A stretch of 47,760 nucleotides of DNA from NCBI GenBank assembly GCA_013202865.1, contig JABMRB010000793.1, forward strand, positions 1 to 47,760. The letters are read 5' to 3'. Shown piece by piece: positions 1 through 8,810 of this stretch (position 1 is its first letter; the number at the start of each line of letters is the position of its first letter). This DNA is from Candidatus Nealsoniibacteriota bacterium. Lineage in GTDB: Bacteria > Planctomycetota > Planctomycetia > Pirellulales > Thermoguttaceae. The notes under the pieces are model-generated. The model did not search any database and was not told the origin of the DNA. It worked only from the letters and a program-made list of their open reading frames with translations. A program made the position numbers and the translations under genes.

Positions 1-1
1 A

Positions 2-3000
2 GCCTACGCCGTCGCATTGCACGGCGCCCTGAACGTAGTCGACACCGATACCACGTTTAACAACACGACCACGGTCACGCTCGGCGACGAAGACACCGAC
101 CGTACCACGTTCACCGGCGGGCTGGACACCACAAACTGCACGACGACGAATATCGCCGGAATCGTCGCCACGGAAAACGATTCCACACTTTCCTTGGGTG
201 CAACAAATCTCACGACCGATGCGACGCTGATCTCCGACGAGGTCGATTTCGCCGGTGTGGTCGACGGTGGCGGCTTCGCACTGACGATCGAGCCGGACGA
301 AGTGACCGATGCGATCGAGATCGGAAACGGGGCCGCCGGTGGAAACGACGTTCTGGTTATCGACACCGTGGAGATCGGCAGATTGGCCGTCGACACGTTT
401 TCCCAAATCACGATCGGACGTACCGACGGGACACACCAGATCACGGTCGGGACATCCAGCTTCGCCGATCCGCTGAGAATCTTCGCGCCGAACGCCGGCG
501 GCAAGATCACCGTCAACGGCCAATTGGACACGCTCGGCAGTCTCGCCGGCAGCCCGGCAACGATCGACGTGAACGGTTCGGCCGTGCTCAATGTCGACGT
601 CGTGACCGCAGGCGCAGCAGTTACGTTTTCCTCCGACGTGGAAGTGGGCAACGGCCGGGCAGTGACGGTCAACACCGCCAGCGGGATTGCGGCGGGAGCC
701 AACGTCACGTTTGGCGGCACGGTCGACGGACAGGCACCTGCCGGCATCGAGACGCTGTCCGTCAACGTGGGCTCCGGCGGCAACGTTCAGTTCCAGGACG
801 CGGTCGGCGCCACTGCACCTTTGGACCTGACGATCACCAACAGCAACTCGACAACCTTCAGCGGCAACACCAACGTCGGCACGTTGACCACGTTCGCCCA
901 AGCCTACTCCGTCGCGTTCCATGGGGCCGTCAACACGATCGACACAGCTACCACGTTTCTCAACACAAACGGCGTGATCTTCGGCAACGTGCCGGCGGTG
1001 GACCCGATCAGGTTGACCACGACCGGCGACAGCGTGCAGATCGACGGCCCGGTGACGCTCAATACGGACACCCGCATCGAAACCGCCGGCGGCGACGTCA
1101 CGTTCACAACGCTCGCCACGATCAACAGTCTGGCCGACGGAGAGAAGGGCCTGACGCTCGACGCGGGGGTTGGTAGCGTGCAGTTCCAGGCGGACGTCGG
1201 GACTCAGGCTGCCAACATGAGGCTGGGATACCTGGTGGTCGAAGAGGCCGACGCGGGTGTGGCGTTCGATCAGGTGGCGGCGGTCAACGTGACGGACCGG
1301 GAGCCGAACACAATTGATATTGGCTCGACCAACGCGATCACCGGTGGCATCGTGCTCGACGGTGGGGCGGGAACGATCGCGCTCAGCAGCACCGACGGCA
1401 ACGTCCGCTTCAACGGGCCGGTGAGACTCCACAGCAACACACGTATCGACACTGCCTCGGGGCCCGGGAACGTTCTTTTTACCAACCAGTCGACCGTCGA
1501 CAGCAAAGCCCTTGAGAACCACGATCTGACGTTGGCGGCCGGCACCGGAGACGTCGACTTTGAGACCAACGTAGGAAGCAACGACCGCTTGCGCGATCTG
1601 CGCATCGACAGTGCCGACAACGTGACGGCCGACGCGGCGATCAACGCAACCACCTTCGTGCAGCAGGCGGGTACCGGCACGACAACGTTCAGCGGGCCGG
1701 TCGATACGGTCGGCTCGCCGTTGGGTGTGAGCGTGACGACCCTTAACGTCACGGTAGACTCGTCGGTCACTACCCATGGAGGTTCGGTCGATGTGGACGC
1801 GGGCGACGCCATCACCATGCACAACGGGGCGTTGATCGCTGCGGGCAACGGGACCATCGCACTGAAGGCGGTGAATGACGTTACGTTGGCCGGTGTGAAA
1901 ACGGAGAATGCGACGGGAAATGCGGTGAGGATCGAAAGCACCTCCGGCAGCGTGATAGACGGCGGCGACTTGCACGTGGAAGTGGAAGCCGACTCCATCG
2001 GTGCAACGGTGAACATCGACGCGGCGACGGGAGTGGGCTCGACGGACCCGCTGGAAACCAAGATCCACGAACTGTGGGTGAATAACAGCACGTCGGGCGC
2101 CGTGGAGATTGCCGAAGAGAACGATCTCTCCATCGCCGGGATTTCGAACGTTCACATAATTGGCGCCGACCAGGGCCTGATCAATATCGAGGCCAAGGGA
2201 ACCATTTCGATCAAGAACGGCACTGCCCTGGAGAGTGGAACCGGCTGGGTAACCCATGCTCCAATCGCCCTGAACGTCACGAACAATCCCTTCGGTCAAT
2301 TTCTGTCTTGGGCTGACACGGTACAGAATCTGGCGGGGTGGTTTGGCAATGCCGGCGACGGCGGTCGAAACTTCAGCCTGACCATCGAGTGGGACGACGG
2401 CCGGAGCCAGACGGTGCTGGGTATCAATCACGGAGATCTGGTCAACCTGCACGCGGACATCGCAGGGCATGACGGCTCACCTCCCTGGATAAACCCCGGC
2501 GGATCGACGCTTCCCGAACAAGTGACACTGGACTTGTCGCGGATCTACTCGAGCATCTATCTGTCCCTGCTCAGCCCACCCGTGGCGGAGGCGTTAGTCA
2601 CGGTCTACAACGACCCGAACATTCGCCTGGAAGATAACAGGGGACCGGACTATCTCAATCAGGCGAGCGAGATCGTACCGACTCCGGTGGCAACTATGTC
2701 TCTGGCCGGCAAGATGCCGGAGGCGTTCGAGCGGCCGGTACCGATTCCGCCGCAAGAGATTGCACAGCCGCCGCTGTTTCTGACGACGTCGCGGCTGACT
2801 CGGTATGAGGAGATATCCTTCCGAGGGGAAGCACGTCAACAGCAGGTACGGAAGCTGTATATCGTAAAGGTTGTTAACGGAGAGGAAGTAGATCGCACGG
2901 ACCTGCCACTCGAATGGGTCTCGAAGATGTCCGAACTGCTGACGCAATTCAAAGACAGGGGGCTGCCCAACGGCACGTACCGGATCTACCTTAAGGAACC

Positions 3001-3418
3001 GAACCTCCCGCAGCGGGAGCTGATGGAGTTCATCAAATCGGAGGATACGATCGGAGAGGCGGTTCGCGAGCCGGGGCGAGGCTCGAATCCGATTCTTCCC
3101 GACGAACGGGGATCGGACGTTCCCGAACCGGAAGAGAAACCCGACGCACCGCCGGCCGCCCCGCAGCCCAGTGCCGAGATGCCCAGTGCCGAGAAGCCCA
3201 GTGCCGAGATCTCCGAGGATCCTCAGCCGGAGAACGTCTCCGCGTCTTCCCGCGGGGCGTCTCGTTCGGCGCTTGGCGCGGCATTGCTGGCCGGCACGGT
3301 CCTGGCTGCCGATTCGACCCGTGGCCGGTGGGGCAAGGCGTTAGACCGGGCCATGGCGAGGTCGGCCGAGCGGCCGCTGACCAAGGTCGAACGAATGTGC
3401 CGGCGCTTGCGGCAATAG
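2..3418 (+). CDS. Large repeat-rich secreted or surface protein, 3' part only
   Basis: The reading frame is already open at base 2, so the start lies outside the window and about 1138 residues are visible. The first 800 or so residues are Thr/Val/Asp/Gly-rich imperfect repeats of the kind that form beta-helices in filamentous-haemagglutinin-like proteins. The block at bases 2-70 recurs at 902-970, and a block at about 1030-1250 recurs at about 1417-1620. The C-terminal third differs: it has a globular part, then a Pro/Glu-rich linker (about 3100-3230) with three 15-bp repeats, a short hydrophobic stretch, and a basic tail ending in CRRLRQ. Giant proteins of this type are common in Planctomycetota and are thought to be exported, but no export signal or beta-barrel is visible here. 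The function is unknown; adhesion or a cell-envelope role is inference. The downstream kinase gene starts 59 bp after the stop, so co-transcription is likely. Confidence 0.8.
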   Translation, partial: AYAVALHGALNVVDTDTTFNNTTTVTLGDEDTDRTTFTGGLDTTNCTTTNIAGIVATENDSTLSLGATNLTTDATLISDEVDFAGVVDGGGFALTIEPDEVTDAIEIGNGAAGGNDVLVIDTVEIGRLAVDTFSQITIGRTDGTHQITVGTSSFADPLRIFAPNAGGKITVNGQLDTLGSLAGSPATIDVNGSAVLNVDVVTAGAAVTFSSDVEVGNGRAVTVNTASGIAAGANVTFGGTVDGQAPAGIETLSVNVGSGGNVQFQDAVGATAPLDLTITNSNSTTFSGNTNVGTLTTFAQAYSVAFHGAVNTIDTATTFLNTNGVIFGNVPAVDPIRLTTTGDSVQIDGPVTLNTDTRIETAGGDVTFTTLATINSLADGEKGLTLDAGVGSVQFQADVGTQAANMRLGYLVVEEADAGVAFDQVAAVNVTDREPNTIDIGSTNAITGGIVLDGGAGTIALSSTDGNVRFNGPVRLHSNTRIDTASGPGNVLFTNQSTVDSKALENHDLTLAAGTGDVDFETNVGSNDRLRDLRIDSADNVTADAAINATTFVQQAGTGTTTFSGPVDTVGSPLGVSVTTLNVTVDSSVTTHGGSVDVDAGDAITMHNGALIAAGNGTIALKAVNDVTLAGVKTENATGNAVRIESTSGSVIDGGDLHVEVEADSIGATVNIDAATGVGSTDPLETKIHELWVNNSTSGAVEIAEENDLSIAGISNVHIIGADQGLINIEAKGTISIKNGTALESGTGWVTHAPIALNVTNNPFGQFLSWADTVQNLAGWFGNAGDGGRNFSLTIEWDDGRSQTVLGINHGDLVNLHADIAGHDGSPPWINPGGSTLPEQVTLDLSRIYSSIYLSLLSPPVAEALVTVYNDPNIRLEDNRGPDYLNQASEIVPTPVATMSLAGKMPEAFERPVPIPPQEIAQPPLFLTTSRLTRYEEISFRGEARQQQVRKLYIVKVVNGEEVDRTDLPLEWVSKMSELLTQFKDRGLPNGTYRIYLKEPNLPQRELMEFIKSEDTIGEAVREPGRGSNPILPDERGSDVPEPEEKPDAPPAAPQPSAEMPSAEKPSAEISEDPQPENVSASSRGASRSALGAALLAGTVLAADSTRGRWGKALDRAMARSAERPLTKVERMCRRLRQ
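3166..3210 (+). repeat. Three tandem 15-bp repeats inside the surface-protein gene
   Basis: Units at 3166-3180, 3181-3195 and 3196-3210 are nearly identical and encode PSAE(M/K/I). They extend a Pro-rich linker in frame and look like recent slippage duplications. Confidence 0.85.
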
Positions 3419-3477
3419 GTGTTTGGTGAGAGTATTGTCGATCAGAGAACTAGCCCGTTGATGAATTGAGGACTATC

Positions 3478-6400
3478 ATGCCAACTTGTCCATTCTGTCA
3501 AGCCGACCTTCAGGAGACTGACGTTCGGTCCGGGCGATGTCCCCGTTGCGGCAAGCAGTTGCCGGCCGAGCAGGCCGCACCGCCGCGGACTTCCGGGGAC
3601 GGTTCAGCGTCCGAAGAGGCGACGTCTGAATCTTCGCCGCCGAAAACCTCGGATACGGATGATCGACAGCGGATGGGCGAGACGCTCGACGGGGCGCCGT
3701 TACCGGAGCCTCCGCCCTCGGAGGAGGACGCCGACACGGCCGACGACTTCCCCGTCGACAAGACGTTGGACGGGGGAGACCCGTCCGAGACGCCGCCGGC
3801 AGAGGACCTGATCGGTGACACGGACGACCGCCAATACGCGGAGACGCTCGACAGCGACCGCGTGCCGCCGATGTCCCTTCCTTCCGGCGGAAACCCGCTC
3901 AGTTCGATCAAGGCCGAGGGCCGTGCCGCGGTAGCCGAATCAAAACAGGTGATCCCGTCGCGCGTTGTTTGCCAGCAGGACGGGCCAAGGCTGCCCGATG
4001 CCGACTACGAAGTGCTGGGAAAGATCGATAAGGGCGGGGTGGGGATCATCTACAGTGCCCGGCAGGCCTCGATCGGACGGCAAGTGGCACTGAAGATGCT
4101 CAAGCCGGAGCGGGCCGACGACCAGGGGCAGCGGGCGTCGTTGATCTCGGAAGCGGTCGTCACCGGCGACCTCGAACATCCCAACATTGTGCCGATCTAC
4201 GACTTGGGGATCAGAGAGGTTCGCCGACCAGAGGGCGAGGCCAAGGGTGAGCTGTTCTACTCGATGAAGCACGTCCAGGGTACGGAGTGGCAAAGCGTCA
4301 TCTCATCGCAAACCGAAGAGGAAGACCTCGACGCGCTGTTGAAGGTCTGCGACGCCGTTGCCTTCGCCCACAGCCGCAAGGTGATCCACCGCGACCTGAA
4401 ACCCCGAAACATCATGCTCGGCGATTTCGGCGAAGTGTTGGTGATGGATTGGGGGCTGGCAACGTCGCCGGACGACAAGGGCAACGGCGAGGCCGAAGGC
4501 ACGCCCGCCTACATGGCGCCGGAGATGGCACAAGGCCATACCGAGCGGATCGGGTTCCACAGCGACGTCTACCTGCTGGGGGCAATACTGTACGAGATCA
4601 TCACGGGTAATCCGCCTCACCCGGGTGAGACCGTCAAGCAAAGCGTGGCCGCAGCCGCGGAGAACGAAATCCGGCCGACCAACCGGTCCGGTGAGTTGCT
4701 CGATATCGCCCTGAAGGCCATGGCCACTGCGCCGGAAGACCGCCACGCCGACGTGGGCGAGTTCCAGGACGCCGTGCGGCAGTATCAGGCCCATTCCCAG
4801 AGCAGCCTGCTCGCCACCCGGGCGAAGGGGGATCTGGATGAAGCCGAGCGCGAAGGGGACTACAAGGTATTCGCACGGGCTCTGTTCGGGTTTCAGGAGG
4901 CGTTGGAGCTTTGGGACGGCAACGCCGCAGCCCGGTCCGGCGTGTCGGAAGCCGCGACGGCCTACGCGGGCTGTGCCTTGAACCGAGGCGACTTCGATCT
5001 GGGCATCTCGCTGCTGGACAACCTCGACGAGCAAGATCCGCAGCGGAACAAACTGCACCAGCGTCTCCAAACCGGCGCACGCGACCGCGACCGGCAGGAA
5101 AGTTGGCGCCGCAACGCCAAACGTATCGGGTTGGCGCTGGTGGCGACGATCTTCGTTGTGATCATCGGATCGTTCTTCTGGGTGCTGAGAGCGGAAGGGA
5201 TTGCGGTCAAGGAAAAGGAAGAAGCGGACCGGCAGAGAGGGATTGCTGTAGAGCAGAAAGGAATTGCCGTAGATCGGAAGAAGGAGGCAGATAGGCAGAA
5301 AGGAATTGCCATAGATCAGAAGGAGGAGGCAGACAGGCAGAAAGGAATTGCCGTAGAGCAGACGAAAGAGGCAAATAGACAGCGAACCATCGCCGAGAAG
5401 AACGAGGAGAAAGCACAATACAGTGCCTACGTGACCCGGATCGGCCTGGCGGAGGCGAGCATCGGGGAAAACGCGTTCGACCGAGCCGGCACGCTGTTGC
5501 AGCAGTGCCCCGAGGAGCAAAAGACGACTTGGGAATGGGGGCACTTGTGGCATCTCTGCACGCAGGCCCGTGTTAAGTTTAACGCTCAGCAACGGATCGA
5601 GGCCGTGGCGTTCTCGCCGGACGGAGGGCGTTTTGCCACCGGTGGCTGGGGCGGCACGGTTGATATCTGGGACACGGCAACTAGAAACAGGATTCGGACT
5701 CTTGAGAACGGCGTCGAGGACGTTTTCGCCGTAGCCTTCTCTCCCGACGGTAAACACCTTGCCGCCGGCACGAACGACAAACCGAACTACATCAAGATCT
5801 GGAACGTCGACTCTGGTGAACTCGTCCAAGAACTCGCAGGACACGGCGACGCTGTGTTGAGCGTCGTCTACTCAAAGGATGGACAGAAGCTGTTGACGAG
5901 TTCCTACGACGGCACGGCCAAGCTATGGGACCTGACGACCGGCGAGGTGCTGCAAACCTTCGAGGGCCACGACTGGTGGGTCTGGTCGGCGGCTTTCGAT
6001 CCGAACGAAAAAAGAGTCGTCACTGCCAGCCAGGACGGGACGGCGATCGTCTGGACGGTCAAGACGGACAAGACGGCCGAAACGGAAAAGGAAGACAAGG
6101 CGGATGAGACGGACAAGGCAAACAAGAAAGGTCCGGCGGCGTTCCGGGGGCATAAGGGACCGGTGTATGCTGCCGCCTTTTCACCCGACGGCCGGCACGT
6201 GGCCAGCGCGGGCTACGACAAGCGAGTGCTCCTTTGGGAACCCAAAGAAGCGACGCACTTCGACATCGAATTGGCGGTGAAGAACAAGGATAACCCGGCG
6301 CCCGTCTACGAGGTCTTGAGCGGTCACACGGCCCCCGTTCGCTCGCTGCAGTTCTTCCCCCGGTCCGGCGCGGAATCCTCTCCCGATTCCGACGAACAAC

Positions 6401-8619
6401 TCCTGGTCAGCGGCAGCAACGACAATACGGTGAGGGTTTGGGACCCTCGCAGCGGGGAATTACTCCGAACGCTGAGGGGCCACGGAGGTTGGGTGCTGTC
6501 TTGCGCGTTTGACCCCCAATCTTCTATCGACAACCCTCGGATCCTCTCGGGCAGTCACGACCGGTTTGCAAGGATCTGGAGTTTCGCCGAATACGAAGAG
6601 CTTCGCGTATTCGGAAGGCGTATCCATCGAGGTCACAAAGACGCCGTTCTCGGGGGGGCTTTCTCGTTTCCCGACGGCTTGAAGATCGCCAGCGCCAGCC
6701 GCGACCGCACGGCCAGTATCTGGGATTTCAACTCCGGTGAGCAGGGCCTGCACTTACAGGAGGGGCACGAATACCTGGCGTCAACCGCCCTCTTCTATCC
6801 CGACGGGAAACGACTGCTTACCGCCGCCGTCGACAATACCACCAGAATTTGGGACGTCTCCACCGGTGCACAGCAGTTTCGGCTTGACAAGACCGGCGCC
6901 AATGCCGTCGTGGCGGTCTCGCAGGAGACCGATTCGCAGAAGGCCCGATGGATCTTGACCGGCAGCGACCAGGACACGGCAAAACTGTGGAACGCGCAAA
7001 CCGGCGAGTTGATCCGAGAACTCGATGACCACCACTCCGAAGTCACGGCCGTGGCCGTCTCGACCAACAACCAGTGGCTGATGACCGGTGATCGGGCAGG
7101 GAAATGCCGCCTGTGGGACGCCAATAAGTACGCGTTGCTCTGGGAATCGGCCAAGCATTCTCGAGCCGTGAACGCCGCCGTGTTCCTTCCCGGGCAAGGA
7201 CAAACCCCGGAGCGACTCTTGACTGCCAGTGCGGACAACACGGTGGCCCAATGGGATCTAAAAACGGGTGAGGAGCATGGCACGCTGCTGCTGAAACATC
7301 CCGATGCCGTCACGTCGATGGCCCTCTCGGCCGACGATCGGCTACTGGTGACCAGTTGTGGCGACAACGTCGTCAGGCTTTGGGACGTGGACCGCGCCGT
7401 GGTAGTCGGGAAGATCTCCGGCGGGGACGAGACGGTTAATCGGGTGGCAATCGTGGCGGGCAACGGCGGCCAGGGGTTCCTGCGAGTGGCGACCACCAGC
7501 GCACCCAACGTGGTGCGTCTGTGGGACTTGCGGGACCGGCAAGAGATCCGAGAGATCACCGGCGCCGATGGAAATGCGTTCTTGCGTCTCGATCCGGGAA
7601 GCCAATTAGCCTGGTCAGCCGTCTTCCATCCCGACGGCAAACGCCTGCTCACCGTAGGTGGCAACGAGGCCTGCTTGTGGGATATCGACACCGGAGACTC
7701 AATGCTCGACTTCAGCCCGCACGATGCCGTTGCGTCTGCCCACTACTCGCACGACGGGAAATACCTGATCACCGGGAGCTGGGACGGCACGGCCAAGGTC
7801 TGGAACACCGAGACCGGCATCGTCGAGAGCAGACTTCGCGGGGGACACGATACGCTTGTCAACAGCGCCGTCTTCCATCCGGACGATTCTACGACGGCAC
7901 TTACCGCCAGTAACGACACAACCGCCAAACTCTGGAAACTCGCAAGCGAGAACGGAAGCCCGACGTGGGCAGTCGTCAGAACATTCACCGGACACACCGG
8001 CCGCGTCAGCAGCGCCGTGTTCTCTCCCGACGGAAATCAAGTGCTGACGGTATCCGACGATAAGACGGCCCGCGTCTGGGACACGGCCACCGGAGAGGAA
8101 CTGCCGTTCTCTCCGCTGAAGGAGCACATTCAGAGCGAGTTTACTCACGATCAGGCCGTCCTCTGCGCCGCATACTCCCGTGACGGGCAATGGATCGTCA
8201 CCGGCAGCGAGGACAATACGGCAAGGCTGTGGCACGCCGCGACCGGCAAGCCCGCAATGGCCGGCGATCTTACAACCGAGGAAGCGGACGAATCCGCTGA
8301 GCCGGCCACGGACGAAACGGATGAGCCGGCGCTCGTCGAGAAAGCCCCACTGATCCTGGAGGGGCATTCCGCCGGCGTTACGTCCGTCGCTTTCTCCCCG
8401 GACGGTGAGCGTGTGATTACCGGAAGCCGGGACAGAATGGCTAAGCTCTGGGAACTACGCGGCGGCGACGAGATTCTCACCCTGAAGAAACACGCCGAGG
8501 AGGTGACCTGCGTCGCGTTTTCACTAGACGGCAAGAGCATCCTCACCGGCAGCCGCGACGGAACGCTCATCCTTTGGCCCACCACGAAACCACCGTCGCA
8601 GAAACCTCCCAGCCGGTAA
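3478..8619 (+). CDS. Membrane Ser/Thr protein kinase with zinc ribbon and 21 WD40 repeats
   Basis: This is a Hanks-type kinase of about 1713 residues. The ATG at 3478 is chosen because GAGG lies six bases upstream; a TTG at 3466 in the same frame lacks this. Order of parts: zinc ribbon with C4, C7, C21 and C24; acidic linker; kinase domain at about 170-440 with the ATP-binding Lys206, HRDLKPRN with catalytic Asp306, and DWG (Asp324) in place of DFG; a transmembrane segment at about 550-571; a charged heptad-like repeat region at about 572-650; then WD40 units from about 700 to 1705. I count 21 units, enough for three seven-bladed propellers. With the kinase inside the cell, the propellers would face outward (inference). 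DWG is frequent in planctomycetal kinases and does not imply inactivity. Such proteins probably couple envelope or protein-interaction sensing to phosphorylation; the substrate is unknown. Confidence 0.92.
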   Translation: MPTCPFCQADLQETDVRSGRCPRCGKQLPAEQAAPPRTSGDGSASEEATSESSPPKTSDTDDRQRMGETLDGAPLPEPPPSEEDADTADDFPVDKTLDGGDPSETPPAEDLIGDTDDRQYAETLDSDRVPPMSLPSGGNPLSSIKAEGRAAVAESKQVIPSRVVCQQDGPRLPDADYEVLGKIDKGGVGIIYSARQASIGRQVALKMLKPERADDQGQRASLISEAVVTGDLEHPNIVPIYDLGIREVRRPEGEAKGELFYSMKHVQGTEWQSVISSQTEEEDLDALLKVCDAVAFAHSRKVIHRDLKPRNIMLGDFGEVLVMDWGLATSPDDKGNGEAEGTPAYMAPEMAQGHTERIGFHSDVYLLGAILYEIITGNPPHPGETVKQSVAAAAENEIRPTNRSGELLDIALKAMATAPEDRHADVGEFQDAVRQYQAHSQSSLLATRAKGDLDEAEREGDYKVFARALFGFQEALELWDGNAAARSGVSEAATAYAGCALNRGDFDLGISLLDNLDEQDPQRNKLHQRLQTGARDRDRQESWRRNAKRIGLALVATIFVVIIGSFFWVLRAEGIAVKEKEEADRQRGIAVEQKGIAVDRKKEADRQKGIAIDQKEEADRQKGIAVEQTKEANRQRTIAEKNEEKAQYSAYVTRIGLAEASIGENAFDRAGTLLQQCPEEQKTTWEWGHLWHLCTQARVKFNAQQRIEAVAFSPDGGRFATGGWGGTVDIWDTATRNRIRTLENGVEDVFAVAFSPDGKHLAAGTNDKPNYIKIWNVDSGELVQELAGHGDAVLSVVYSKDGQKLLTSSYDGTAKLWDLTTGEVLQTFEGHDWWVWSAAFDPNEKRVVTASQDGTAIVWTVKTDKTAETEKEDKADETDKANKKGPAAFRGHKGPVYAAAFSPDGRHVASAGYDKRVLLWEPKEATHFDIELAVKNKDNPAPVYEVLSGHTAPVRSLQFFPRSGAESSPDSDEQLLVSGSNDNTVRVWDPRSGELLRTLRGHGGWVLSCAFDPQSSIDNPRILSGSHDRFARIWSFAEYEELRVFGRRIHRGHKDAVLGGAFSFPDGLKIASASRDRTASIWDFNSGEQGLHLQEGHEYLASTALFYPDGKRLLTAAVDNTTRIWDVSTGAQQFRLDKTGANAVVAVSQETDSQKARWILTGSDQDTAKLWNAQTGELIRELDDHHSEVTAVAVSTNNQWLMTGDRAGKCRLWDANKYALLWESAKHSRAVNAAVFLPGQGQTPERLLTASADNTVAQWDLKTGEEHGTLLLKHPDAVTSMALSADDRLLVTSCGDNVVRLWDVDRAVVVGKISGGDETVNRVAIVAGNGGQGFLRVATTSAPNVVRLWDLRDRQEIREITGADGNAFLRLDPGSQLAWSAVFHPDGKRLLTVGGNEACLWDIDTGDSMLDFSPHDAVASAHYSHDGKYLITGSWDGTAKVWNTETGIVESRLRGGHDTLVNSAVFHPDDSTTALTASNDTTAKLWKLASENGSPTWAVVRTFTGHTGRVSSAVFSPDGNQVLTVSDDKTARVWDTATGEELPFSPLKEHIQSEFTHDQAVLCAAYSRDGQWIVTGSEDNTARLWHAATGKPAMAGDLTTEEADESAEPATDETDEPALVEKAPLILEGHSAGVTSVAFSPDGERVITGSRDRMAKLWELRGGDEILTLKKHAEEVTCVAFSLDGKSILTGSRDGTLILWPTTKPPSQKPPSR
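5194..5403 (+). repeat. Internal coding repeats in the juxtamembrane region of the WD40 kinase
   Basis: Directly after the transmembrane segment the DNA repeats short units encoding variants of GIAVEQK and EADRQK about four to five times. The peptide is strongly charged and likely a helical stalk or coiled coil between membrane and propellers. Unit number may vary between strains. Confidence 0.75.
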
Positions 8620-8810
8620 CACCGCGCCGGCGGGTAGATCCGATTTCTTCACCGGGATCGTTACCAAAGGATCTGCACGGCCAGATACGCCGATTGCGCG
8701 TCGTCGCGCCCCCTCTGGAACTTTTCCGCAATCATGACACAATAAGAGGAGCGGCTTGGATCACACGACGTGTCTCGGTGTGTGCCCGGTGGCAAAAGGA
8801 GAGCGAACGC

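Noticed and set aside
4303-5844. A 513-codon minus-strand frame opposite the WD40 kinase
   Set aside because: It lies wholly inside a well-supported gene and its repeats are just the complement of the kinase stalk repeats.
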